A stretch of 64,000 nt of DNA from Nicotiana tabacum (taxonomy: Eukaryota; Streptophyta; Magnoliopsida; Solanales; Solanaceae): positions 124,254,643 through 124,318,642 of the forward strand of contig NC_134096.1 in NCBI RefSeq assembly GCF_000715075.1, written 5' to 3'. How positions within the stretch are numbered: the stretch's first letter is position 1; every line of letters begins with the position of its first letter. Below, in pieces: positions 47,505 through 58,680 of the stretch. A program made the translations under genes and the position numbers. The notes below the pieces were generated by a model. It made no database searches and was not told where the DNA came from. It was given only the letters and a program-made list of their open reading frames with translations.

Positions 47505-48570
47505 TCAAACGTAATACCTTTTGACCGCATCTGCATTGACAGCTGTTTCGGGGTCATTTCCTTCGATGTCTCCCAAATACAGTGCTCCCTTCGGCAACAC
47601 TCTTCTTATAATGTACGGACCTTTCCAGTTTAGAGCAAACTTTCCTTTGGCTTCTTCATGATGTGGGAGAATACATCTCAGAACGAGTTGGCCCACTTCA
47701 AATTTTCTGGGCCGCACTTTCTTGTTGTAGGCACGGGCCATTCTTTGTTGGTACAACTGCCCGTGGCAAACTGCGACCATCAGTTATTCATCAATCATAG
47801 TCAATTGTTCCAACAGGGTTTTGACCCATTCATCATCCCCGATCACCGGTTTCAACAATGATCCGAAAAGAGGGAGTCTCAACTTCTGTAGATATTACAG
47901 CTTCAGTGCCATAAACTAATAAGTAGGGGGTGGCCCCAACAGATGTGCGCACGGTTGTGCGATATCCCAATAGTACAAGGGGCAACCTTCCATGCCATTG
48001 TCTAGAACCCTGAACCATTTTCCTAAGGATCTTCTTGATGTTCTTGTTCGCTGCTTCAACAGCGCCATTAGCTTTGGGCCGATAAGGGGTAGAATTACGA
48101 TGCATAATTTTAAATTGTTCGCATACCTCCCTCATCAAGTGGCTATTCAGATTTGCAGCATTGTCTGTAATGATAGTTGTAGGAATACCAAAATAACAAA
48201 TAATGTTGGAATGCACGAAGTCCACCACTGCTTTCTTGGTGACGGCTATGAAAGTGACTGCTTCGACCCACTTTGTGAAATAATCAATGACAACCAAGAC
48301 GAATATGTGCCCATTTGAATCTTTCACCTCGATTGGCCCAATAACATCCATGCCTCAAGCAACGAACGGCCAAGGCGCTGACATAGGATGTAACTCTGAA
48401 GGCGGTGCATGAATCAGGTCACCGTATATCTGGCACTTATGGCATTTCCGAAAGAAACTGAAACAATCCTTTTCCATTGTCATCCAGTAATAACCTGCCC
48501 GGAGGATTTTCTTTGCAAGGACATACCCATTCATGTGAGGCCCACATACTCCTGAATGCACTTAATTCAT
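47505..48570 (-). pseudogene. Ogre integrase
   Basis: 48561-48355 has the HHCC-type zinc domain (MHSGVCGPHMNGYVLAKK ... FFRKCHKCQ). 48351-47833 is the catalytic core with GMDVIGPIEVKDS carrying the first Asp just after its start, IITDNAANLNSH (second Asp) and PKANGAVEAANKNIKKIL (Glu), so the DDE triad is present. 47780-47505 is the C-terminal part with MARAYNKKVRPRKFEVGQLV and GPYIIRRVLPKGALYL. A TGA at 48352-48354 breaks the chain between zinc domain and core, replacing a codon that is Trp in relatives, and the frame also breaks near 47833-47780. Confidence 0.88.
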
Positions 48571-49224
48571 GATCCTTTCAGCTTCTCGAGAATCTACGCA
48601 CCTCAAGAGATTCAGATCCGGGGTTCTTTTGTATAGGATTTTTCCTCTCAAAAAGAAACTGCTTGCAAGCCTTTTGATAGTTCTCTTTTGATCTCCACTT
48701 GCCTGCTCGAGATATTCTTTTGTTTTTAAAAACCTTTTTATATCATGATACCATGGCGAACATCTAGATCCATTTCAATCGCGTTACAATAACCATGCCT
48801 TTCTCGAACCTGGATTTCCAGCGGGTCAATATGAATATTACCCGGGTATGGCAACATTGAAGCCAAAGTAGCTAGTGCATCAGCTAGCTCATTGTGGAAT
48901 CAGGGAATATACCTGAATTCGACGGACTTGAACCGTTTGCTGAGATATTTCACATGTTGCATGTAAGGGATGAGTTTAATGTCTCGATTTTCCCACTCAC
49001 CTTGGGCTTGTCGAATGATCAAATCAGAATCCCTCATGATTAATAATTCCTCCACATCCAGATCAACTGCCATATTCATGCCTATGATGCAAGCTTCATA
49101 TTCAGTGGTGTTGTTTGTACTGAAGAAACGGAGTCGGGTATGGCCGGATAGTGTTGACATGTGGGCAAAATCAGAATTGTCCCGATCCCAAGCCTTTTGC
49201 ATTTACAGCCCCATCAAAGAACAT
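48571..49224 (-). pseudogene. Second (archaeal-type) RNase H of the Ogre element
   Basis: Codons for FFDGAVN at about 49224-49204 start the domain. 49202-48900 continues with RFFSTNNTTEYEACIIGMNM and MRDSDLIIRQAQGEWENRDI, carrying the acidic residues expected of an RNase H fold. After 48900 broken codons of the linker to integrase follow. A second RNase H in addition to the retroviral one is a known Tat-lineage trait. Confidence 0.75.
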
Positions 49225-50916
49225 TTTTCAGGCATTGGTGTTCTCTAGAACTACTTCAAATGATTTTACTTCCTCGTCCGAAAAGTAAGTGCTTAGGGGT
49301 TGGTATTCATCATCGACTGGGTTCTCAGCTAGATTATCTTCCAAGGCTTGGGCTTTCATTGCCGTGCGGGTGACATAGACAATGTCAAACTCGGTGAGCA
49401 GGATTTGCCATTTTGCTAACCTTCAAGTGGGCATTGACTTCTGGAATATATACTTAAAAGGATCCATCATGGTTATGAGATATGTTGTGTAGGCCAGCAA
49501 GTAATGTCTGAGCTTTTGGGAGACCCAAGTTAGGGCGCAACAAATTCTTTCCAACAATGTGTACTTGGCTTCATAACTGGTGAACTTCTTGCTCAGATAG
49601 TATATGGCTTATTCTCTCTTTCCATTCATATCGTGCTGCCCCAGGACACAGCCAAAAGAATTTTCCAAGACTGTCAAGTACAAGAACAACGGTCTTCCTG
49701 GCTCGTGTGGAACCAACACTGGCGGATTTGATAGATATTCTTTGATTTTATCAAAAGCTTCTTGACACTCATCTGTCCATTTGATTGTCGCGTCTTTCTT
49801 CAACAACTTAAATATGGGCTCACAAGTGGTAGTAAGTTGAGTAATGAATCTGCTAATGTAATTCAATCTCCCTAGCAGACTCATGACCTCTTTCTTGGTC
49901 CTTGGAGGGGACAAATCCCGAATAGACTTTATTTTTGTTGGATATAATTTGATACCCCTCCAACTGACTATAAACCCCAGAAGTTTCCTAGACGGAACTC
50001 TGAATGCACATTTAGCTGGGTTCAATTTCAAATCATACATGCGCAGTCGCTCAAAGAACTTCCTCAGATCTCGCACATGGTCCTCTTGCATTCTGGATTT
50101 AATGATCACACCATCCACATATACCTCAATTTCCTGGTGCATCATGTCATGGAAGATGGCAGTCATAGCTCTCATGTAGGTTGCCTCGGCATTTTTCAAA
50201 CCAAATGGCATGACCCTGTAACAGTAAGTGCCCCAAGGTGTGGTAAAATCAGTCTTTTTGGCATCTTCTTCATCCATCAGAACCTGGTGATACTCAGCAT
50301 AACAATCCATGAAAGACTGTATCTCATGTTTAGCACAATTGTCAACAAGAATGTGGATATTTGGCAGTGGAGAGTTGTCCTTGGGACTCGCCTTGTTCAA
50401 ATCCCGATAATCAACACACACTCGGGTTTTTCCATCTTTTTTCGGCAATGGGACCACGTTATCCAGCCACGTGGTGTATCGGATCACACCAATTTTTAGT
50501 TGTTTCGTGACTTCTTCCTTGATCTTATCACTAATATCGGTTTTAAACTTTCTTTGATTACGTTGGACGGGTGGATAACCGGGATAGGTAGGCAATTTAT
50601 GCACCACCAAATCAACGCTCAGTCCTGGCATATCATCATAAGACCATGCGAACACGTCTTTGAATTCAAACAAAAGTTGGATCAAGACGTCCCTGGTTCT
50701 TTCATCAGTGTGAATGCTTATCATGGTTTCTCGGATCTCTTCTGAACTGCCCAAATTAACTAGCTCGGTTTCATTTAAGTTTGGCTTAGGCTTATTCTCA
50801 AAATGTTCCAATTCTCGATTTATTTCCCTAAAAGCCTCATCTTCATCATATTCTGGCTCTTGATTCATTATTTCAAAGTTAGACAGCATTTCAGAATCTG
50901 GGCACGAAGTTCGCAA
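49225..50916 (-). pseudogene. Ogre reverse transcriptase and first RNase H, catalytic Asp replaced
   Basis: The 435-codon ORF 50916-49609 contains VPLPKKDGKTRVCVDYRDLN, TTPWGTYCYRVMPFGLKNAE, the connection SLLGRLNYISRFITQL and the start of RNase H (PLFLYLTVLENSFGCVLGQH). The catalytic box reads VYVDGVIIKS, so the second Asp of YVDD is Gly (GGT instead of GAT). RNase H continues past a stop at 49609 with AIYYLSKKFTSYEAKYTLLE and ends at about 49370. The ORF starts inside an acidic linker and its Met at 50916 is not necessarily a real start, because pol is normally part of a polyprotein. In published Ogre elements an intron separates protease and RT; the gap 50917-51434 here is AT-rich and lacks ORF support, consistent with that. 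Confidence 0.9.
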
Positions 50917-51139
50917 GTATGTTATGTTATTTAAGTCTTCATTATAAGAACTAAAAATAAAAAGATAAGAAAAATAGCAAAATCAGAACAAAAGAAAAGA
51001 GACATCTATGGACGATGGAATATTGATTCCATTTCATTGAATTGAAGATATGAGGGTTTACATTAGAATAAAAGACAATAAAGTAAAACATTCGAGTTAC
51101 ACCCTGAAATAACTCGTAATGTAGAAGAGATGACAAGAC

Positions 51140-52553
51140 TTAACTACTGAGACTCCCGCCTGACGGGGAATGGGGTAGCCTCCCAATTCTGGAGCTTGAA
51201 ATCCGACCCCATATACTGCACCTCGGCATTGCTCGTGCCTTCCCCTGGCTGGACCATGTAGGACTTATATAGCATTTGTTTCAAGGCTTCGCAAATATCA
51301 TCAGTTTCCTCAGTCGTGAAGGCCTCTTCTTCTTCCACATACTTTGGTTTGACAAATGATTGGGTGAGATATGCAATGGGATGGGACAGGACCCACCTGT
51401 TTTCTTTGAGCTTATTATCCCATGTTCTGTCGGCCTATGTAGCTCGAAAACCCACACCGAAACACTTCTCATTGGCGATTGGGATAATAGGCTCACTGAT
51501 GCCCTGCAGAGATACCCCGAGCCCCTTTCTGGGCTTGTACTCATTTCGAATCATTTGGGTGGCGACCATGACCGAAGCATTAGACAAGCAAGGTTGAGGT
51601 AATAGGGCCTCTTCTTCAAATTGGTCGGCAACCACAATTTCGAAAGCTTGGTACACAACATGCTCACTGTCTTCCCTAGCTTCAAGACACGAGACTGAAG
51701 GGTCCGGGTAAATGGATTGCTCATCTTCTCCATGGACAACAATCTCTTGATTTTCATATTCAAACTTGACCATTTGGTGAAGAGTGGAGGGAATAGCTCC
51801 AACAGCATGAATCCATGGTCTGCCCAGAAAGAAATTGTATGAGGTTTCCATGTCCAAAACCTGGAAGGTCACCTCAAAATCCACGGGGCCAATAGTCAGA
51901 ATCATATCAATTTCTCCTATTGTGTCTCTCTTGACCCCATCAAAAGCTCGTACGCAGACGTTGTTAGCCCGGATTTATTCTTTTCGAATCTTCATTCTCT
52001 CGAGTGTTGAGAGAGGGAAAATATTGACCCCGGACCCACCATCTAACATCACTCTTTTCACATAATAACCCTCATATTTGACAGTCAAGTGGAGGGTTTT
52101 GTTGTGGGCGGCTCCCTCTGGGGGCAAATCATTGCAGCTGAAGGAAATCCTATTGACCTCAAAGAACCTTTCGGCCATTCTTTCCAATTGTTCGACAGAA
52201 GTATCAACCAGGATGTATGCTTCATTCCGTGTTTTGAGGAGCACTTTCTGGTGTTCATCAGAACTCAGCAACAGAGATAAGAGTGAGACCTGGGAAGGAG
52301 TCTTCCGGAGTTGGTCAATTATTGAATATTCTAAAGTTTTCATCTTTCTCAAAAACTCTTCTGCTTCCTCATTGCTTACAGGCATTTTGGATGGCATTTG
52401 TTTATCTCTGTTCAGTTTGGACTTCTTTAGCTCTTCTGGGGTGTGGTACTTCCCAGACTGATTCATCTCGTTCATTTCTCCCATAACCTTTTTCCCGTTG
52501 TATGTAACCACGGTTCTGTTGTAGCACCAGGAGACTGCGGTGGGATCCTTCAT
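51140..52553 (-). pseudogene. Ogre aspartic protease with C-terminal glycine-rich extension
   Basis: 52553-51975 encodes a linker, then LHLTVKYEGYYVKRVMLDGG and SGVNIFPLSTLERM, in which DGGSG stands at the protease active site. 51905-51435 continues with LGRPWIHAVGAIPSTLHQMV (C-terminal half) and NEYKPRKGLGVSLQGISEP, a G-patch-like stretch usual in this lineage. Frame or stop breaks lie at about 51975-51905 and 51435. Confidence 0.8.
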
Positions 52554-52709
52554 AGGACTCTATGGTGCGAGGCTGATAACCACGGGCTCAGTCAGCCTTG
52601 GTTAAATTACCGGCCCCCGCGTCACATAGGTCCCCTTTGGCACATACAATCTTGGCACACTCAATGTCGATTTCCTTTCCTCGAATTTCTTGGGAGTGTT
52701 GAGTATAAG

Positions 52710-54794
52710 CTATTCTTTTCTCGGGGCCTTAGGAACATAGATAACCACGTTCTTGGCAGGTGCCGCCCCAGTCTTTGTTTCAACAGCTTGAGGAATCGAA
52801 GCAACTTTCTTTTCGGTCTCAGCCGGTTTCACCACCGCTTTAGGTCTTGCCTCTGAATTGGCGATTGCAACAATGGCCTTCAATGCTGGATCAAATTCTT
52901 GGTCATCACAAATCATTCCAATGACCGACCCATTATTGTGAGCCGGTAATGGATTGTTGGTCACATTAGGGATCTCCTCATCCCTCAGCACGATTCTTTT
53001 TTCTTCGATCAGGATTTCGACCGCCCTTTTGAAGGCCCAACAATCTTTTGTGTCATGGACTTCCATTCTTGAATGGTATGCACACCTTGTACCGACCCTG
53101 TATGATGAAGACTCGGGATTTTGCCGAGTGGGAGGCACCGGTTGCAATAGACCCAGGTGGATTAATTTTTGAAGTAGGTTGGAGTAAGATTCATCAATAT
53201 GGGTGAAATTGCGTCTCCTATGAGGCTCACGAGGGTGTGGATTTTATTGGTGTGTGTTTTGTGGTGGACGGGGATTATATGAAGCTTGGTAGGGATGGTT
53301 ATTTCTGGGAGGTAGATCTCGGGTTTGGTTGTAATGCTATTGAGGTTGTGTATAAGGTTAGGCATTCATCACTGCATAGTGGGGCAATGCCACGGCATAA
53401 GCTGCATCTTGATGTGGGTAATAGTGTTGTGGGATTCTTGGTGGCATATAATAATGGTCAAATAATCGGCGAGATCCGCTTGAACCCGAAGCCATCATGG
53501 CTCCCTCCTCCCTCTTTTTGCGATTAGCCAAATGCCCTGAGCCATTCTAGATGGCTTGTGATGTAGCTTTCAAAGCGGCTTGACTCAATATCCGGCCAGT
53601 TTTCAGACCGTTCTCTACCATCTCCCTGATATTGATAGCCTCAGCAAATGGTTTACCCATAGTGGACATCATATACTGGAAGTAATCAGTCTCTTGGGCT
53701 TGCAGGAAGACTGTAACCATTTCTGCTTCGTCCATGGGTGGTTTTACTTTGGCGGCCTGCTCGCGCCATTTGATAGCATAGTCGCAAAAACTTTCTGCGA
53801 TTTTCTTCTTCAAATTTGACAATGAATTTCTGTCGGGAGCGATGTCCATGTTATACTGGAATTATCTGACAAAATCTCGGGCCAAATCATCCCATATGTG
53901 CCAGTGGGAAATTTCTTGATCCATGTACCACTCCGAGGCGATTCCTGTTAAACTTTCTCTGGAGTAGGCCATTAACAACTCTTATTTCTCATCAGCCCCT
54001 CTCAGCTGATTACAGTATCTCTTTAAATGAGCAATTGGGTCTTCGTGCCCATCATACTTCTCGAACTTTGGCATTTTAAAACCGGCAGGTAGATGAACAT
54101 TTGGGAACATGCACAAATCCGAATAGGAAACACGTTTTTGGCCACTCAGGCCTTGCATGTTTTTCAAACTATGTTCAATGCTTCTCATCTTCTGAGCCAT
54201 TTCTTCTTACTCGGGATTTCTAACTACTCTTTCTTGCTCCATCGGAGACTCAAACTGCGGCTGTTGGGCATACGAGTTCGGAGTGACATGAGTTATATCG
54301 GGTTGAAATTGCGAACCCTGAAAGGTGAATGTTGGGGGTTCAAAGCATGGCCTGGGCACGGTTGGTTGTGCCATAGTGAAGACCGGTGGTGCGGAGAACA
54401 ACGTTGAAGGTACTCCGAAAAACGGTGCTTGGGGGCGGACCACAGAAGGCAAACCGGTAAAGTTGGATTATATATAAAGGTACCCAAATGGGGCAAATGG
54501 GTTAGTCACATGGATATTGGTGGTTCCAACCGTCCTTGGGACCAGCTCGGGGAACCCAGGAATTGCTCTTGGCGGTTCCCTACCATTGGACCAGGCGTCC
54601 CGCATTTCTAGCATGCGAGGACGCAACATCTTGTGTTTTTCTTCGACAGTTGCCAATTCATGTTGTAAAATAGCCAGTTCAGGGCTATCCTCAATATTAA
54701 TGATGGGGAGATTGCTTTCTGAAGCCATTGGAACCATTCCTTTGGATCTTGTAAAATAGGGGTGAGAAGCTAGATTACCGACAAAACCAACCAC
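52710..54794 (-). pseudogene. Ogre gag and zinc-finger linker
   Basis: The reading starts near 54794 with a short leader and MASESNLPIINIEDSPELAI, followed by a Pro-rich spacer (54452-54207). 54200-53982 has HLPAGFKMPKFEKYDGHEDP and HLKRYCNQLRG, the start of the capsid domain. 53849-53547 continues with FCDYAIKWREQAAKVKPPMD and FLQAQETDYFQYMMSTMGKP. 53147-52710 has GTRCAYHSRMEVHDTKDCWA, a Cys/His linker in the zinc-finger position. Stops occur at about 54207, 53980, 53860, 53395 and in the region 53150-53260. Confidence 0.8.
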
Positions 54795-55403
54795 CTGAAC
54801 AAGACCTGGCTAAATTTGCACACACAACACCCTTGTCAGTTTTGAGACATTTAACAGATAGGGAATCACACATTGGGGATGCAATGCACCTGAACAGTTA
54901 AACATTTCTAAAATGTTTTTGCAACGGCTGCGTGTTTCATCTCGGCTTTCACTATCTCTTTTCCATTCTGTAATTCTTTTCTTTCATTTCCACTCTCTCT
55001 TTCTTTTTTGTTTGGTCATTCCTGGTTTTCTCTTTTGTTTTTATCACACTTTTCTTCCTTTTTCTCAATTTTCTCTCTTTTTGTTGACTTTCACTTAGAT
55101 TAATTATGGCTATGATAGCATCCGATGAGGATTGCCTACGTATCATAACGCCGCATGAATCAGACTATTTCATAGTTCAGGGGGGAATAAATGCAAAAAT
55201 GAAAGAAAAGACAATATTTTGGGGGTTTTCAATATTTCATTAATAAAAATCTTTTTGGTTTTTTCTATTACAAATACTCGAAGATATTGGTGACTTGAAA
55301 GGAAAACATACAAACTCGAAACAAAACAACAAACAGACTTGACATGGATGAAAGGATAAACAGACTCGAGAAAAAGTAAAATACAGACTCAAAGACTGAA
55401 AAA
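54795..55403. other. Spacer between Ogre ORF1 and gag
   Basis: It contains a pyrimidine-rich tract (about 54930-55090) and no supported ORF. It separates ORF1 from the gag-pol reading. Confidence 0.5.
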
Positions 55404-57470
55404 TCAAGAACACAGATGGGCCTCAAATGTTATTCCAGGAGCCCGAGTGGCTTCAGCTGGTCTCGGTGTAGGCCTTCTTGTAAGATCTTCCTGAAGGAGC
55501 TCGAGGTCAGCCATGACCTGGCGAGCGAAGGATAGTACCAAGTTGAAGAACATAGCTCGAGTCATATTTTCACACTCATGGCATTTCATTTCCGCGTAGT
55601 CAGCTATTTCCTTGATTCTGAGCTTGATAATGCCTTTCTCCTAGAGCAATCTCCCAATTTGTTTCTCCCGAACTTCTACTATTTGCATGGCCTCGTTGTT
55701 TTGGTTTTGCAAAATCAACACACTTTCTTCTCCCTCTCTGCCCTGAAGTCTTTCACTTGTTGACCCATTTGGTTCTCAACAACGACCAATTCTTTCCTTA
55801 AGATTGCGACTTCCCTGTCATAACTTTGCTTCACCTAGCAGGCTAGCCTTGTCTGCTCTTCTGCATCTTTCCCCAGTTGGATTATCCTTGCGTGAGCTTT
55901 AGCCAAATCTTTCTCGGCCTTCGTCAGGTCGGTTGCATAGTCATGCACTTTCCGTCTCAAATTGCTCATGATTTTTTCACCTCTCTCACTCCTCACAGGC
56001 GTTTCAGCGACTATCCTCATTTTCCGGAGTTGGGCTCGAAGCGCCTCGTTCTCACGGATCAGACTTCTCTTTTCACCTTCATCCTCTTGCACCTGTAAGT
56101 TATTCTCAAATTTGAGGTTTCTCAACTTTTCTTCTAAAGAGTGAATGGTTGCTTGATATCCCTTCTCATTTTCTCCCCAGGACAACCACTCTCGGATTTT
56201 ATCATCAAAAGTCTGAATATGAGGCCTTTTGGCGGGCCTTTCGGGCTCGGGATCGAGCTCGGGCCCATCATCAACGCGAGACCTTTTCTCGAACCACATA
56301 GCATAGTCTGGGTCTACCTCACCTCTTGCGAGATTTGGCACCTGGGTATCATCTTTCAAGTACCGGCAGCCATTCCACACTTGTTGGATTAAAGTCTCGT
56401 GGAGTGGAGCTTATAGGTGTCACTCAATGACTCGGACACTCAAATCTTCATCCTCGGGCACTACTCGATACCTTCCCAGCTGTCTTAGAATTCTTTGCGG
56501 TACATACGGCTGGACACTTCTTAATCCCATCAGCAATAGATAGCTTTTCAAAGCCGACATGTGTATCACTTCCTTTACCGGGAGCCACCCCAAAGTCCAT
56601 TCAATTTGACTTGCGTTTAAATATCTTAGATGGGATATCCATGCTTCAACCCCTTCTGAATAATTGTAATCCTTCACCCTTTTCCTCGTAACTTTCAATG
56701 AAGTTGTTCTTGTTTGGGCCATAACTCATGAATTTGGGGTGATGACGGAAATGCTCAATCAATCACATTTGCAAAATAATATTGCACCCTTCAAAGAACT
56801 TTGCCCCGGATTTACACAACGTTAATGCTCGATAAATGTCTGACAGTATAATTGGAGCAAGCGTGTGATTCTCTTTGGTAGTGAGGACTTGTGCAATTCT
56901 GGCCATGCGGATATCAATTGTCCGCTCTTCATTTGGGAAGACCATAATTCCCAGAAATACCACTATGAAAGCAAAGCGACGATGAATTTGCCATGTATCC
57001 TCATTCAGCTTATTATTTAGGCCATTTTCATGCGTTTCGAAACCATTTGAGTGCCCAAACCTGGAGTACAAGAAATAGAAAGAACAACATCCTCTACTAC
57101 ATTATTTTTCCTGATTTGTTTACTGATATTCAGAAGATCAAAGAATCAGTGCACAGAGAGAGTCCTTGGGAATATAAGTTGTTGATTTCTCAAGTCCCGG
57201 CCGAAACCAGAATATCCAGCTATTTCTTCTAAAGTGGGAGTAAGCTCAAAGTCCGAGAAGCAGTAGACATTGTGTACGGGATACTGAAGGTTACTAGGGC
57301 CTCAATCAAATCATCCCGCAGTTTAACTTTCATAATATCTATAAAGGAGCCCAAATGCTCCGTTACCCAATCCTGATCATCTTTCCCTAAGTCATACCAC
57401 CACATCTGAAGCTGTAATGGAGCTTGTTCTACAACCGTTCAATACTCATTTTGTACCTGTGGAAGGTTAG
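55404..57470 (-). pseudogene. Ogre ORF1 (extra 5' ORF, DUF7745-like), broken
   Basis: Minus-strand blocks in order: about 57470-57240 (LQLQMWWYDLGKDD, a short conserved stretch), 57071-56763 (FAFIVVFLGIMVFPNEERTI and APIILSDIYRALTLCKSGAK), 56722-56420 (VEAWISHLRYLNASQIEWTL, LLLMGLRSVQPYVPQRILRQ, LGRYRVVPEDEDLS), and 56380-55835 (DPDYAMWFEKRSRVD, then a long Glu/Arg/Leu coiled coil with NLRRKVHDYATDLTKAEKDL). The globular half resembles the DUF7745 group of plant proteins, recalled not searched. The coiled coil suggests self-association. Several frame changes and stops make it non-functional here. ORF1 before gag is an Ogre hallmark of unknown function. Confidence 0.7.
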
Positions 57471-58658
57471 GGTTAGGGTTGATACTAGTTCAAAAGACAA
57501 ACCAATGGACTCTTTTTTGCAAATCAACCTTTCAATTTTCTAAGGAAAAATCCAGGGGAGGGTGGATATTTATGCAATATTAGCCCTAAAGCAAGGATGA
57601 CTATTTTTGCAATAATGGCCTCTTCACACTTTCAAGGAAAGTTTTGAGGCCAAGGAAGGGCACTTATGGAAAAAATGATGCCCAATTGACAGACATGTCC
57701 GTTCTTGCGAGAATAGCCCTTCGATAATTTTGGAGATGTTCTAAGGCTATTCCGATAGAAACGGCTCGGGATGCAACTGAAGCTGGGTTGGCTCACTCAT
57801 TTGACCAAAACACTGGACACATTTATTATTTTGGTTATTTTTTGCAAAAATGAGGCCGAACACTATGGAGGTTGTCTACGTATCCCACATCCGGTGAGAA
57901 TCAGACCTGCGTAGTTCGTTCAATTTTGACACCACAGGAAAACATGCTTTTTTGAAATGACCTTTTCTTTTTCTTTTCTTTTTTCAAAATTTCGGCAGAG
58001 TTTCATGATTTTTCAAATAGCTGGATTTTCATAACCGGGCGAATTTTCTCTTTCCTATCTCACTCTTGGTTTTTTCTTGATTTTTCTCCCTTATTCTAGA
58101 AGCCGATCAACATGCATATCATAGTAAATAAATGCACAAATAGCACGTAGGATGCATCAAGATGGTCTTTTATTTTGGGTACACATGTCCTAGACGGACC
58201 CAACCCCTGTGTTGAGTCCCCAAAGTCAAATACACGTGATGCAAACAAATGTTTCTACTAGGGATCCGCACGTGAGGCTATGTTATTCTAGGTTTAAAAT
58301 CCTGGGGGAGTGTTTTAGACCTGGCTTACCCAAGCGGACAGTTCGAGCTGAGGTGGGGGAAACGTATCGGGAGCACGAAAGTCTACCCGGCCTAGTTACT
58401 GATCCAGCCTTGTTCTATTTGTTATGACCTCTAACAGAAAAGTGGGCCATGCACACGTGTGCACCATAAATTCAGAAGACTCAGAAGGGAGGCGTAAGAA
58501 GACAATTTATACAGTTCAGATAATATCAAAGCGGTAAATGAGCGACAATTAGCACATTAGGCCCACAAACACAATAATATCATACAATCAATAAAGCCAA
58601 GTATATATCACATAACAAGCTCGAATTCTGAACCCTGAACCGTAGATTCTAGGTTCGA
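57471..58658 (-). other. Ogre 5' leader
   Basis: Sequence between PBS and ORF1 with no ORF. The interval includes poly-T/CTTTT stretches around 57960-57990. Confidence 0.55.
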
Positions 58659-58676
58659 TCCTCAGCAGAGTCGCCA
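58659..58676 (-). other. Primer-binding site of the Ogre element
   Basis: On the minus strand TGGCGACTCTGCTGAGGA begins 4 bases inside the LTR end. TGGCGACTCTGCTGGGGA is the usual Ogre PBS (tRNA-Arg type, from memory); this copy has one mismatch. Confidence 0.8.
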
Positions 58677-58680
58677 GAGC

